Origin: an uncultured Marinifilum sp.
GTDB lineage: Bacteria > Bacteroidota > Bacteroidia > Bacteroidales > Marinifilaceae
Assembly (NCBI RefSeq): GCF_963677195.1
Contig: NZ_OY781918.1
Location: 1,104,923-1,168,922 of the forward strand
DNA length: 64,000 nt
Direction: 5' to 3'
In this document: piece by piece, positions 33,172 through 43,289 of the stretch
How the letters are laid out: each line of letters starts with the position of its first letter
How positions within the stretch are numbered: position 1 is the stretch's first letter
Notes under the pieces: model-generated
Told to the model about the DNA's origin: nothing
What the model saw: the letters and a program-made list of their open reading frames with translations, nothing else
The model's database searches: none
Translations under genes and position numbers: made by a program

Positions 33172-34905
33172 TTATTTCTTTCCATAAAGTAATTCATATT
33201 CTCTTTTGCGAGCAGCATAGTGCCAATCTTCTGGAATTACTTTCCAGTTTCTATCACATTTAATATCTACAGTTCCTTGTTTTTCAATCCACTTCATCAG
33301 ATAGTAACGTAAATCTTTTGTTGTAGAGTTAATAAGTCGGCTTGTTAGTTCTTCTTTGCTTAATCCAGCTCCTTCGGTTAAATGATTTCCACCACCGTTT
33401 CCGCGATAAGAATTTAAAGCAACACGATATGTTTTATTAGGATCGAATTTTTCTCCCGAACTCATTTGTGAGATTTTAATTCTATCTCCGTAAGGTTTAG
33501 AAACATTAACGGTATAATCGATACCTTCGGCCGCATCGTAATTAAAGAACATTGTGTTTAATCGGCTTCCTTTTTCGCTTGTTGAAATGTATAATAATGG
33601 ATCTTTTGCCGATTTCATTTGTTGAAACCAATTTTTATAACTGAATTCCAAAAAATCTTTAATCTCTTGTCCGGTAAGATTCATGGTGTACAATAAATTT
33701 TCAAATCGATAAAGTTTGAATAAATCTCGAACTTGTAAATCTCCAGAATCTATTGTTGCGTTAAAGGACAGCGGAGCTGTAAATGATACATCGGCATCGG
33801 TCAAATCCATTTGTATATGCTGAATTAGATCAATAAAAGGAGAATCGCCAAACATGGCATCCTTTGTTGAGATACTATTTTTAAAAGTACCAACTTGCCT
33901 TGATACATAATTTTCTACTTCGACAAATAAAGCTTGAAAATGTTCTACATATTTTTTTGATTCTTCTATTTCTGAAACCTCAACTAAATTTGGCTTAATT
34001 TCTTTTTCGTATTTCTTTTTTTGATTATTCCATTTTAAATCGACACTCGCTTCAGCAATGAATTTTGCTTTGCTTTTTGGATTAATTACCAAAACCTTTT
34101 CATTCTTAGGATTGTTAAACCAAGCAATTTGCTCTTGATGGTCGTGACCACAAATTATCATATCGAACCCAGAAACTTCTTTAGCAACTAGTATAGATGC
34201 ATTTTCAGGATTTGTTTGTTCAGTTTTTTCTTCTCCTGCTCCAGAATGAAATAAACCAATTACAAAATCGGGATTTTCCTGTTCTTCAATAATTTTAATC
34301 CATTTTTTAGCAGAGGCTACCATTGGCTCGAAATGCATGCCCGACCATATTTTTTCTGGTAACCATTTGGGTATAGCAGGTGTAATTAGACCTAAGACGG
34401 CAATTTTTGCTTCTTTTTTCTCAATAATAGTGTAAGGGGTAAAATATGGTTTACCATCGGAATTTCTTACCGCATTGGCAGCAAGCCATGGAAATGAAAA
34501 TTCTTCGTTTATTTTGTCGTAAACGCTATGTCCCGGTTCAATATCATGATTACCAACTGTTGCCGCATCGTAAGCCATAAAATTCATGATGTCGGCACAA
34601 ATATGTTTGGTTTCGGTTTTTTCAAAATTAGAATAGTAAACCAAAGGATCTCCCTGAAGAATATCTCCATTATCGAGAAGAATTACTTCCGATTCTTTTT
34701 TATTTCGTTCCTGGTCAACATATTTATATACTTGAGCAAGAGATGTTTTAGTCTCGGAATTGTTTACTAAATCGAAAGGAAAAAGAGCACCATGAACATC
34801 GCTAGTAGCCATTATTTTCAATTTAATATGTTCTGTTTTTTCAGGTGTACACGAAAAAAGAACCAACACAAAAACTAAAAGGAAATAAAAATAATTATTT
34901 TTCAT
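33172..34905 (-). CDS. 5'-nucleotidase family lipoprotein (UshA-like)
   Basis: 577 residues, with a lipobox at VLFSC (about residue 19). The N-terminal metallophosphatase domain has ATSDVHGALFP, DNGDILQGDP, VGNHDIEPG and CGHDHQEQ, which supply the two-metal site. The C-terminal 5'-nucleotidase domain (about 320-540) has the conserved NSYRGNGGGNH loop. Such enzymes hydrolyse nucleotides or 2',3'-cyclic nucleotides in the periplasm or at the cell surface to salvage nucleosides and phosphate. The lipid anchor keeps it on the envelope. Exact substrate not determined. Confidence 0.92.
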   Translation of the reverse strand: MKNNYFYFLLVFVLVLFSCTPEKTEHIKLKIMATSDVHGALFPFDLVNNSETKTSLAQVYKYVDQERNKKESEVILLDNGDILQGDPLVYYSNFEKTETKHICADIMNFMAYDAATVGNHDIEPGHSVYDKINEEFSFPWLAANAVRNSDGKPYFTPYTIIEKKEAKIAVLGLITPAIPKWLPEKIWSGMHFEPMVASAKKWIKIIEEQENPDFVIGLFHSGAGEEKTEQTNPENASILVAKEVSGFDMIICGHDHQEQIAWFNNPKNEKVLVINPKSKAKFIAEASVDLKWNNQKKKYEKEIKPNLVEVSEIEESKKYVEHFQALFVEVENYVSRQVGTFKNSISTKDAMFGDSPFIDLIQHIQMDLTDADVSFTAPLSFNATIDSGDLQVRDLFKLYRFENLLYTMNLTGQEIKDFLEFSYKNWFQQMKSAKDPLLYISTSEKGSRLNTMFFNYDAAEGIDYTVNVSKPYGDRIKISQMSSGEKFDPNKTYRVALNSYRGNGGGNHLTEGAGLSKEELTSRLINSTTKDLRYYLMKWIEKQGTVDIKCDRNWKVIPEDWHYAARKREYELLYGKK

Positions 34906-34974
34906 TTGTTTAATTTTTTTTAAAGGACAATAAAGATAATGTAAAATGAATAAAATGTATCTGTAAACCCTAAA

Positions 34975-35169
34975 TTATCTAAAGAAAATTCCTTTTTCGG
35001 TATCTGGAGCATTGGTTCTATTACTTATCTTTTTTAATATCTCCTTTTTTTCTTTATTGCTGTATAAAGACCAGTTTCCTATTTCTTCTGTAGTTCTTCT
35101 ACAACCAAAACATATTCCATTGCTATCTTGACGACATATTTTAATACAAGGGGATTTTATATCTTTCAT
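34975..35169 (-). CDS. DUF1289 family small cysteine protein
   Basis: 64 residues. SPCIKICRQDSNGICFGCRRTTEEIGNW carries the four Cys of the DUF1289 family in the order C-x3-C-x7-C-x2-C, so metal or Fe-S binding is likely. Function unknown. The last ~15 residues are beyond the domain. A TAATTTTG -7 box lies at 35222-35229. It is downstream of the candidate small RNA terminator on the same strand and so probably uses this own promoter. Confidence 0.85.
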   Translation of the reverse strand: MKDIKSPCIKICRQDSNGICFGCRRTTEEIGNWSLYSNKEKKEILKKISNRTNAPDTEKGIFFR

Positions 35170-35242
35170 AATTTTACGCTATTTATAATCATTACAAATA
35201 ACGTAAAATTTATTTATTTTGCAAAATTAGTTTGTGTAAAAG

Positions 35243-35335
35243 AAAAATCCCGAACTTCGTTAAGTCCGGGATTTTCTCTAACCACTATTTACTAAGCTAA
35301 ATCTAATCTATGAAAAAACTTTTTCTGTTTTTGTA
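35243..35335 (-). ncRNA. Candidate small RNA, copy 2
   Basis: On the minus strand a TATATTTG box (complement of 35341-35348) is followed by TTTGTATCATACAAA, GTTTTTTCATAGATTAG, TAAATAGTGG and a strong terminator (AAATCCCGGACTT / AAGTTCGGGATTT, 35245-35274), about 93 bases in all. The same blocks in the same order, with a different terminator stem, occur on the + strand at 4168-4258. No protein-coding frame is convincing. Terminator-limited length and conserved promoter palindrome suggest a small RNA gene. The name of the family is unknown to me. Confidence 0.55.
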
Positions 35336-35403
35336 TGATACAAATATAGTAGGTAGATGTGCTAAATGGTTTAAATAAAAGTTAATGAAGCTTAAAAGTG
35401 ATT

Positions 35404-37857
35404 TTATTTTTTAGTATTCTTCATAAATGCCTGAACAAATCTAATTTCGGAAAAGCTGTATTTATTTCCCAAAGTTTTCTTTATCGAATTTATGTCATTG
35501 GCTTCCTGATTTTTAATTTGTTCTTTTATTTTTTTGATTTTTTTAGTGTCGACAAAATCTTTTAAATCGAGCATTCCCAAGCCAACATAGTGAGCCAAAT
35601 GTGATTCAATTGTACTTTGTGCTAAATTACGAAGAGCAGCAATTTCTCTAATATTTTTGCCTTCTTTATGCATATCGTAACTTACTTCTTTGGTGTTTAT
35701 TTTCTTAGGTTTAACTTCTGGTTCGGGCGAAAAATTTAATAAACCCAAGCTTTTTTCTTGTCTGTAATCCGATACTAATTTTATAACATCTTGTCCGTAG
35801 CGTTCAATTTTTTTAGCTCCAAAACCTTTTACTGCTTTAAGCTGATCGGCTGTATATGGTAACTGATTAGCAATATCAACCAAACTTCTTTGGTTTGCAA
35901 CTACATAAGCGGGAGCATTTAACTCTTCAGAGAGTTTTTTTCTCCAAATTTTTAATTTCTGTAGTAGTGCAGGATGTTCCACATTTTCATCAACGATTTC
36001 TCGTTTTCGTTTGGTTTTAAACTTTGATTTTTCGAGATGTGCTTTAGCTCTTGCTAATAAGAATTTATCGATATTAAAGCCATTAGTACAGGCTTTAAGG
36101 CAAGTTAATTTAACAAAGGCAAGTTCGTTAATTTGTTTAAGGTATTCGTTAACTAGTTTTTGTACTCCCTGATTATCGGTTTCGAAACTAAAGTTATTAA
36201 GAATAGAAATAATATATTCGTCTAGTTTATCGCAAAAATATTTACATGCATTTTTAATTCTATCCTGAGCCTCGCCATTGTCTTCTAATTTTATATCACC
36301 AAAGCAAAAGCGTTTTAATGTTGGAATAAATTTAGTACCAACAGTTAAAATATCCGATTCGAAAGCGGGAAATGCAGCTTTAATTTGCTCTGGTAAATTT
36401 CCCTGAATTGTACTGGCATTATCTTGTAACTGTTTGTTGCAGTATTTTAAGGGTCGCAATAAATCGAAGAAAGAGAATAACTCCTCTAATAACTGAAATT
36501 GAAAATTTCTTTTAGCAATTTCTAACTGCTCTTCTTTAGGCGGATGTTTTTCTATGTGCTGAGTGAATTGAGAAACAGAGCTATCGCAAATAATTCCACT
36601 TTCGCTTAGGCGCGATTTTAAAACTAAGCCTTCAAGCGATTTACATCTGCTAAGTGCAACATAAACCTGTCCGTGAGCAAAAGCAGCATTAGCATCTATA
36701 ATTGCTTTCTCAAAAGTAAGTCCCTGGCTTTTATGAATTGTAATTGCCCAAGCTAGTTTTAAAGGAAATTGGGTAAATTGTCCAACCACACTTTCTTCAA
36801 TCTCTTTCGATTCCTGATTTATGCTGTATTTAATGCTGTTCCATTCTTCTGGATGAACTTCAATTTCTAAATCTTCATCTTTACATTTAACGATAATAGA
36901 ATCGGCTTCGAAACCCGTAACAGTTCCAATTTTTCCATTAAAATAGAGTTTCTCGGGCGAGCTATCATTTTTTACAAACATAACCTGAGCACCTATTTTC
37001 AAGTTTAGATTTTCATCGGTAGGGAAGGAGTATTCGGGGAATTGACCATCGACAACAGCCGAAAAACTTTCCGATTTGGTTTTTATTTGCTTTAGTTTTT
37101 CATCGTTTATTTTTTGAGCTCGTGCATTGTGAGTAGTAAGCGTAATGTAACCATCATGTTTATCTGTATTAAAATTGGGCAGATATCGTTCTTCTAGCTT
37201 TTGAAAAGAAGAATGTGAAAGGTGATTGTTTCTTATTTCGTTTAAGATTTGAATGAAGTTTTCATCTTTTTGGCGATATACGTGTTTTAGCTCAATACTA
37301 ATGTGCTGAGATGATAAAAATGCTTTGCTGCTAAAGAAAAAAGCAGTTTCGTAATGTTGTCGCAGCAGGCTCCATTCTTCATTTTTTACTACGGGAGGCA
37401 ATTGTTGTAAATCGCCAATCATAAGAACCTGTGCACCACCAAAGGGTAGGTTTCTATTTTTAAATTTCCGTAAAACTTCATCAATTCCATCTAATAAATC
37501 GGCACGAACCATACTAATTTCGTCAATAATTAGAAGATCTAAAGATTTTATAAGATTAATTTTTTCTTTGCGGTATTTTCGAGCTGGCGAATTTGTAGAT
37601 CCAGGTTTTTCGTTAAGAATTTGACCGGGTAATATTGGACCAAAGGGCAATTGAAAAAATGAATGTATGGTAACACCTCCTGCGTTAATAGCTGCTACTC
37701 CTGTTGGAGCAACAACTACCATTCGCTTAGGCAGTTCTTCTTTTAACTGTCGTAAAAATGTTGTTTTTCCTGTTCCGGCTTTTCCGGTTAAAAATATTGT
37801 TGTGTTGGTGTTTCGAACAAACTTATGAGCCAGTTCGAGTTGTTCATTGCTTTCCAT
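35404..37857 (-). CDS. PIF1/RecD-like helicase with HRDC domain
   Basis: 817 residues from the ATG at 37857 (MESNEQLELAHKFV); an ATG three codons earlier is possible. Superfamily 1 helicase motifs: Walker A GKAGTGKTTFL, VVAPTGVAAINAGG, Walker B LLIDEISMV, GDLQQLPPV, and the late AITIHKSQGLTFEKAII and YVALSRCKS. After residue ~640 comes an HRDC domain (LNAPAYVVANQRSLVDIANQ ... VKGFGAKKIERYG) and then a helix-turn-helix tail (SYDMHKEGKNIREIAALRN). This is the standard Bacteroidota PIF1-HRDC architecture. It probably unwinds DNA (5'-3') at stalled forks or G-quadruplexes. It appears monocistronic. Confidence 0.93.
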   Translation of the reverse strand: MESNEQLELAHKFVRNTNTTIFLTGKAGTGKTTFLRQLKEELPKRMVVVAPTGVAAINAGGVTIHSFFQLPFGPILPGQILNEKPGSTNSPARKYRKEKINLIKSLDLLIIDEISMVRADLLDGIDEVLRKFKNRNLPFGGAQVLMIGDLQQLPPVVKNEEWSLLRQHYETAFFFSSKAFLSSQHISIELKHVYRQKDENFIQILNEIRNNHLSHSSFQKLEERYLPNFNTDKHDGYITLTTHNARAQKINDEKLKQIKTKSESFSAVVDGQFPEYSFPTDENLNLKIGAQVMFVKNDSSPEKLYFNGKIGTVTGFEADSIIVKCKDEDLEIEVHPEEWNSIKYSINQESKEIEESVVGQFTQFPLKLAWAITIHKSQGLTFEKAIIDANAAFAHGQVYVALSRCKSLEGLVLKSRLSESGIICDSSVSQFTQHIEKHPPKEEQLEIAKRNFQFQLLEELFSFFDLLRPLKYCNKQLQDNASTIQGNLPEQIKAAFPAFESDILTVGTKFIPTLKRFCFGDIKLEDNGEAQDRIKNACKYFCDKLDEYIISILNNFSFETDNQGVQKLVNEYLKQINELAFVKLTCLKACTNGFNIDKFLLARAKAHLEKSKFKTKRKREIVDENVEHPALLQKLKIWRKKLSEELNAPAYVVANQRSLVDIANQLPYTADQLKAVKGFGAKKIERYGQDVIKLVSDYRQEKSLGLLNFSPEPEVKPKKINTKEVSYDMHKEGKNIREIAALRNLAQSTIESHLAHYVGLGMLDLKDFVDTKKIKKIKEQIKNQEANDINSIKKTLGNKYSFSEIRFVQAFMKNTKK

Positions 37858-37924
37858 TTTGTACAAATCAGTAAGATCTATAAAAATACAAAATGTTTAG
37901 GGTATTTACTCTATGTTTATGTTA

Positions 37925-38569
37925 TTAATCAATTTCTATAATTTTATTTTTAACGGCATACATTACTAGCGAGGTAGAATTTTTACATCCAGTTTTGCTT
38001 AATAAATTGGCTCTATGTCGATCTACTGTTCGGTGGCTAATGAATAATTGTTCGGCAATTTCGGCGTTACTATATCCATCGCAAATTAGTTTTAAAACTT
38101 CCAGTTCCCTTTGTGAAAGTTTAACTATGTCGGTTCTAAGTTTTTGTAGCCGTTTCTGATCCAGAATATCTACTAATAATTCCTGAGAAAAGTACGATTT
38201 TCCCGCAATTACAGCTTCTAATGCTGCAATTAATTCATCGGCATCCGAATTTTTAAGTAGAAATCCTTTTACTCCTGCATCGAGCATTTGGTCGTAATAT
38301 TCTTCTTCTCCGTGCATAGAAAGAACAATTACTTTCATGTTTGGATATTTTTCCATTGCTAATTTTGTTGCCTCAATTCCATTCATTTCGGGCATGTTAA
38401 TATCCATAAGGGCAATGTCGATAGGTTCATTTTCGGCAATTTCCATAAATTCGAGTCCATTCGAAGCTTCACCAATTACTTTAATATTAGGAATATTGCT
38501 TAAAAGAAACTGTAGTCCACTTCTAAACATTTTATGATCATCAACTATTATTAGATTGTACTCTTTCAT
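37925..38569 (-). CDS. NarL/FixJ-family response regulator
   Basis: 214 residues from the ATG at 38569 (MKEYNLIIVDDHKMF), which leaves a 10-base gap after the kinase; a farther ATG would overlap it. Receiver domain with phospho-acceptor Asp56 in IALMDINMP, Asp pair in VDDHKM and Lys in FLLKNSDA; LuxR-type helix-turn-helix (LSQRELEVLKLICDGYSNAE, ISHRTVDRHRANL) at the C-terminus. It is the partner of the upstream NarX-like sensor kinase in the same operon. The targets are unknown. Confidence 0.95.
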   Translation of the reverse strand: MKEYNLIIVDDHKMFRSGLQFLLSNIPNIKVIGEASNGLEFMEIAENEPIDIALMDINMPEMNGIEATKLAMEKYPNMKVIVLSMHGEEEYYDQMLDAGVKGFLLKNSDADELIAALEAVIAGKSYFSQELLVDILDQKRLQKLRTDIVKLSQRELEVLKLICDGYSNAEIAEQLFISHRTVDRHRANLLSKTGCKNSTSLVMYAVKNKIIEID

Positions 38570-38579
38570 GCTCAATATT

Positions 38580-41303
38580 TTATAGGTTAACTTCAATCAT
38601 TGTCATCATTCCACCGCGTTCGGGGTTACTTTTTATTTTATGGGTTCCGTTTAGCGATCTAATTCTACTAAACACATTATACAGTCCCATTCCGTTCGAT
38701 GTTCCGGCATTTATTGCTTTTGAGTCGAAACCAATTCCATCATCAATGTAAATTAAGGAGAGTAGTTTGTCTTCGCGAGCCAAATTAATTTCAATGTTCG
38801 AAGCTTTTGCGTGTTTTATGGTGTTGTTTATTAATTCGGTAATTACTCTAAAAATAACCACTTCTACCTGATGGTTTAATCTTTCATCCATATTTTCGGC
38901 AAGAAAACTAATATTAATGGCTTGTGAAACATTAATTTTATTGGTAAAAGATCGAATTGCCTTTTCCAGTCCAAAATCGTTTAATATATGCGGACTTAAA
39001 TTGTTTGATATCTCTTTAATGCTTATTAATGCTTCGTTTACAGCATCAACCGAGGCACGAATAATATTTTCCTTATCTGATTTTGATTTTACTTTGCTTA
39101 AAGAAGAAAGATATAAATTAATACTCGAAAGCAAAGGACCAATAGAATCGTGAAGATCTGTGGCAAATCGTTTTCTTTCAATTTCTTCGGTATTAATAAC
39201 GGCATTTAATATTTTACGCTCAGTTTCCTGTCGTTTACTAATATTATTTGCAACCGATAAAATTAACTTACTATCTTTTAATTCGATTAAACTAAGGTGA
39301 ATTTCGACAGGGAAAGTGCTGCCATTTTTCCTTCTTTGTATCGATTCAAAAGAGATTGACGGATTTGAAGAGTTTAGCTTTTTGCGATAAGTATGTAGTT
39401 TAGAGCTGCTATGCAAAAAATCTATTTCGCTGTAGTTCAGATTTAGTAGTTCTTCCTGCGAGTATTCCAGCCAGTTGCATGCGGCCGAGTTGGCGTCGAG
39501 AATGGCACCTTCGGTATTGTAAATTAGTATTTCGTCGGATGCTTGTTCAATTAAGGAACGCCATCTTTTTTCCGATGCTCTTAGTTTTTTCTCTTCTTGT
39601 TTTATTTTTTCTTCGGCTACTTTTCTTTGCGTAATATTAATAAGAGTACCCACCATATTAAGAGGTTTACCTTCCTTATTGTAATCGAGGATTTTACCTT
39701 TGGCTTTAAACCACATCCAGCTTTTATCGTTGGCACAAATTCGAAATTCGATAACAAAAAGATTGCTTAAACCTAAGCGATTTTGCTTGTCTTTTTGTTT
39801 TATAATAATTAAATCTTCGGGGTGTATGAGTTTACACAATAAATCGATTGTGTTAGCGGCAGTTATATTTTTATAGCCTAATTTATCCCAAATAATTTTA
39901 CTGATATATACCTGTTTAGTTAGGAAATTGTGTTCCCACACACCGTCCGAATTGGCATCGAGCATTCTTAATAATCTATCTCGGCTACTTTTTAATTCGA
40001 TATTTGCTACCTCTAAATTTTTGGTTCTTTCTTTTACCAATTCCAGTAGGTTGTGTCGGTGTAGCTCCAGCTCTTTATTTTGTTTTAATATCTGATTGGT
40101 TTGCAGTTCGAGTTTTTCGTTGGCAAAAATTATTTCTTTGGTTCTTTCGGCTACTCTTCTGTCTAGTTCTTCGTTTACTTCAATTAATTTACGTTCGTTA
40201 CGAAGCCTTTTAATTTCTGAGTAACGAACAATAAATGCAATAATTATTACGAAGGCAATAATTACCATTAGCGAAGTTCGATACTGATGAATAATAGATG
40301 GAGGTTGATTGCTTATAAAACTATTTTCGGGAAGCTGGTTGGGAAGAATTCGAAAATGTTTCATTTGCTCAAAATCGAATTTAAACTGATTGTAACCTTT
40401 GCGGATAATTGGAATATCATTAATATTTTTCCCTTTAAGTACTTTAAGAGTCGATTTTGCAGCCAGTTCGCCCTGTTTAAATCCACTAGTTAGCATACCT
40501 CCAACAATGCCTTCATTAAAATAAAATTCCCAACTACTGTAAATAGGTAGATCGGTGGCTTCGCGAATAATTTCTATATTTTCTTGGTAGGAAATAAAAT
40601 TACCCTCATTATCTCTACTAAAATTTATAAGGTATATAATGCTGCTATCGTCAAGTTTTTTTACTTCGGATACTAGCTCATTAATCGATAAATTTTCCAG
40701 AAATACCAAATCAACATTAGTATTTAATTTAGGCCAAAACGATTTTATATTGTTTCGGTTTAGTATGGCCGATTGTGTTTGGTTATCGTTAATAACAACC
40801 AATTGTTTTGCTTCGGGATGCAGTTGTAAGGCTACTTCAATGGTTTTTTTTGAATCTATTTCTTCGGTAACTCCGGTAATATGATTTATTCCTTCAATTA
40901 ATTTACCACTATACTGATCGATAGAGCAGAAGATAATTGGTATATCCTGAAAAAAGTCTGAATAATAGCATCTTACAAAATCCAGAGCATTATTGTCGGA
41001 TACAATAATTGCATCGAATCTGTTTTTTTGGTGTTTAAGATTGTAAAGTTTTGCAAATTCGGTAAGATATTCCTGCTGAGAATGGCGCTTGGTATCCATA
41101 TACTCAAACATTAGCTCAACATTATCCTCATTTTCTAATATCGATTGTATTCCTGAACTTACATTATCGGTCCAGTTTAAACCCTGATGGTACGAATGTA
41201 AAACCAATACCCTTTTTTTTCTTGCAGATGTTGTATAACTGCAAATTACCATTGATAGGGATATCAGTAAAAAACTATATAATATTTTAGTTAAGGGCTT
41301 CAT
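38580..41303 (-). CDS. Sensor histidine kinase with ABC-substrate-binding-type sensor domain
   Basis: 907 residues from the ATG at 41303 (MKPLTKILYSFLL). A signal anchor is followed by a ~290-residue periplasmic domain like the TrpX/YcjN 'ABC substrate binding' family (VLVLHSYHQGLNWTDNVSSG, DAIIVSDNNALDF, INHITGVTEEIDSKKTIEVA), a membrane helix (about 345-365), a coiled coil, two PAS domains (about 450-570 and 590-700), a HisKA_3 domain with His near residue 718 (ATDLHDSIGPLLSS), and an HATPase (GTSNGMGLYNV). It should sense a small periplasmic ligand and phosphorylate the LuxR-type regulator encoded 10 bases downstream. No transporter genes are near to hint at the ligand. Confidence 0.93.
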   Translation of the reverse strand: MKPLTKILYSFLLISLSMVICSYTTSARKKRVLVLHSYHQGLNWTDNVSSGIQSILENEDNVELMFEYMDTKRHSQQEYLTEFAKLYNLKHQKNRFDAIIVSDNNALDFVRCYYSDFFQDIPIIFCSIDQYSGKLIEGINHITGVTEEIDSKKTIEVALQLHPEAKQLVVINDNQTQSAILNRNNIKSFWPKLNTNVDLVFLENLSINELVSEVKKLDDSSIIYLINFSRDNEGNFISYQENIEIIREATDLPIYSSWEFYFNEGIVGGMLTSGFKQGELAAKSTLKVLKGKNINDIPIIRKGYNQFKFDFEQMKHFRILPNQLPENSFISNQPPSIIHQYRTSLMVIIAFVIIIAFIVRYSEIKRLRNERKLIEVNEELDRRVAERTKEIIFANEKLELQTNQILKQNKELELHRHNLLELVKERTKNLEVANIELKSSRDRLLRMLDANSDGVWEHNFLTKQVYISKIIWDKLGYKNITAANTIDLLCKLIHPEDLIIIKQKDKQNRLGLSNLFVIEFRICANDKSWMWFKAKGKILDYNKEGKPLNMVGTLINITQRKVAEEKIKQEEKKLRASEKRWRSLIEQASDEILIYNTEGAILDANSAACNWLEYSQEELLNLNYSEIDFLHSSSKLHTYRKKLNSSNPSISFESIQRRKNGSTFPVEIHLSLIELKDSKLILSVANNISKRQETERKILNAVINTEEIERKRFATDLHDSIGPLLSSINLYLSSLSKVKSKSDKENIIRASVDAVNEALISIKEISNNLSPHILNDFGLEKAIRSFTNKINVSQAINISFLAENMDERLNHQVEVVIFRVITELINNTIKHAKASNIEINLAREDKLLSLIYIDDGIGFDSKAINAGTSNGMGLYNVFSRIRSLNGTHKIKSNPERGGMMTMIEVNL

Positions 41304-41356
41304 TTTTATTTTCAACTTTAGTTGCACATTAATTTAGTTGAATGTTTGGAAAGATA

Positions 41357-41364
41357 CAAAGCTA
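41357..41364 (-). promoter_or_regulatory. -7 box TAGCTTTG of the two-component operon
   Basis: The complement CAAAGCTA lies 54 bases before the kinase start. Confidence 0.45.
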
Positions 41365-41405
41365 AAATAGAAGTGAGTATGTTTTAAAATAGATGTTTTC
41401 GCTAA

Positions 41406-41453
41406 AAAAGCCACAAAACAAGCGAAGTGCACTTAACTTGTTCTGTGGCTTTT
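41406..41453 (-). terminator. Terminator after the peptidase pseudogene
   Basis: AAAAGCCACA plus AACAAG pair with CTTGTT plus TGTGGCTTTT. It lies just after the peptidase stop and before the two-component promoter. Confidence 0.85.
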
Positions 41454-41474
41454 AAATATTTTAGTTCGGATAAT

Positions 41475-43114
41475 TTATAATCCCAAAACTTTGGCTCCTT
41501 GTTTAAATACTACATCTTTAGGAATACCTGCAGAGTTTACACGATCTAAATCTTTCTGAAGATCTTCACGAATAAAACCTTTTTCAGCAATCATTTTCTG
41601 AGCAAGTTCGTAATTTCCATCGCCTTGAATAATTAGAATTTGACTTCCTAATTCAATCATTGCAGCTTTCATTTTTTCGAAATCAACACTATAAGTTCCT
41701 GTTTTAGCATTTCGGGTAAAAGCACCTTTTTCTTCGAAAAAGTAGAAACGAATCATGTTAGCTTTACCGTGAGCACTTGCAGCACCGAAACGAACCGATC
41801 GGAAAATTCCGGCCATAAAAGTAACATAGTTATCCATTAGTTTACTTTCGTCCATATCGCCCCATTCTGCCATTTTAGTAATCATATAAAGACCTAAAAT
41901 ATCGGCTTTACCTTCTTCTATCGAAGTATAGGTGTCTTTTAAAACTTTACGAACACTTTCTTTATTTTCTAAAGTGTACTTAATACCTAAACCGTGAGCA
42001 ACTTCGTGGAACATTACGTTTTCGAAAAATGCATCGAAAGTGATGTTTTTACGTTGGCTTTCGTCAATCAGCAAATCAGAAATAGGAACTAATATTTTAT
42101 CGAATTTTGCTTTCATAGCATTTTTCAACTGTAGTTTTCTACTTCCTTTTAGCGCATGTACACGAGGATCATTAGGTAGGTTAATGGCAATATTTTTGCT
42201 ACCTGCATTACAATCGCCGGCATAGTAAACTACATCGTAAACATTCATATCGGCATTGGCATTGGCTTTTTCGGCTTTGTATTTAGCAGGAACCGGAAGA
42301 TTTTCTTGTAAGCGAGGCAGTAAGGAAGCAAATTTCGATAATTTTTTACTCCATACTTTATCTTTTATTAAAATCTGACCAGAGTGTGAAGCTTTGTATC
42401 CATAAAGTGCATCTTCGTATGTTTCGATAGGGCCAACAACAAAGTCGATGTGTTGGTTTTCATATCCATCCAGGCTAAGTCGGAAGCTAAATAGTCATCG
42501 GTTAAAAGTGCTTGAGATCGTAATTCAAGATAATTTTTTAATCCCTCGTCTTCGGCAATTTTCGAGGCTTCTAATAATAAACCGGCAGCTTTTTCGATTT
42601 GTTCTTTGTAAACAACATGATAAGGAACCACTTTTAATTCGCCATTTTCCTTGCGTTGAATTTTAGTGTACCAATCGCTTTTCATTTCATCATTAATGGC
42701 ATCAAACTCTTCCTGAGTCATATCTTTAGGATAAAAATTGGCTCCTTTGGGTTTGGCATTAAAACCCTCAATAAAAGGTTCGTTGCTGTTTAATCGATCC
42801 CAAGGGCCATAGTTAATTTTACTATATGCAATATTTGCAGGATCGCTTAATTGACTAAGAAATTTTGTTTTATCGCCAATGGCATCTTTCCAAAATAACT
42901 CTTCCATTATATCAGCAACTTCCATTAAAATAGGAAGCATTTGCTTTTCTTTTTCGCTTAATTTGCTGATATCGGTAGTTAATTCAAATTCAGCATATTG
43001 GTTTACTAATTTTTGAGTTGGTGATACTTCGGCTTGTTTTGCAGGTTTTTCCTTACATGCAACAAAGCATAAACTCATGACAAGCAATAGAGCAATTGAT
43101 GCGATTTTTTTCAT
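41475..43114 (-). pseudogene. M49-type (dipeptidyl-peptidase III-like) zinc peptidase lipoprotein, frameshifted
   Basis: Two frames together make one family member. The first (from 43114) has a lipobox (CFVAC) and the N-domain up to AWMDMKTN. Its frame is then lost at a run of four T (four A in the coding strand) at 42457-42460. Adding one base there restores HIDFVVGPIETYEDALYGYK and runs straight into the second frame, which carries the zinc site HEVAHGLG (about 41994-42008) and EEGKAD and goes on to 41475. The restored length is about 546 residues, normal for the family. It is either a recent loss of function, a phase-variable homopolymer or a sequencing error. Confidence 0.8.
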
Positions 43115-43289
43115 TTTATAATGATATTTAGTTAGTAAATGTTGTTTGGTATTTAAAAATAAGAGTAAATTTTTACGATTATTTTTTACCTTGCATTATC
43201 AAAAATACATTCAAAGAATCGCATTATCAAGACTTAGGCTATAAAGCATATAGTTTTCGATTTTGTTTAAACAACAAACAAGCTAAAAC

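Noticed and set aside
35310..35378. Short frame starting MKKLFLFLYDTN opposite candidate small RNA copy 2
   Set aside because: It is antisense to a unit with promoter and terminator; the matching frame in copy 1 keeps only MKK and LYDTN, which follow from the conserved DNA palindrome.
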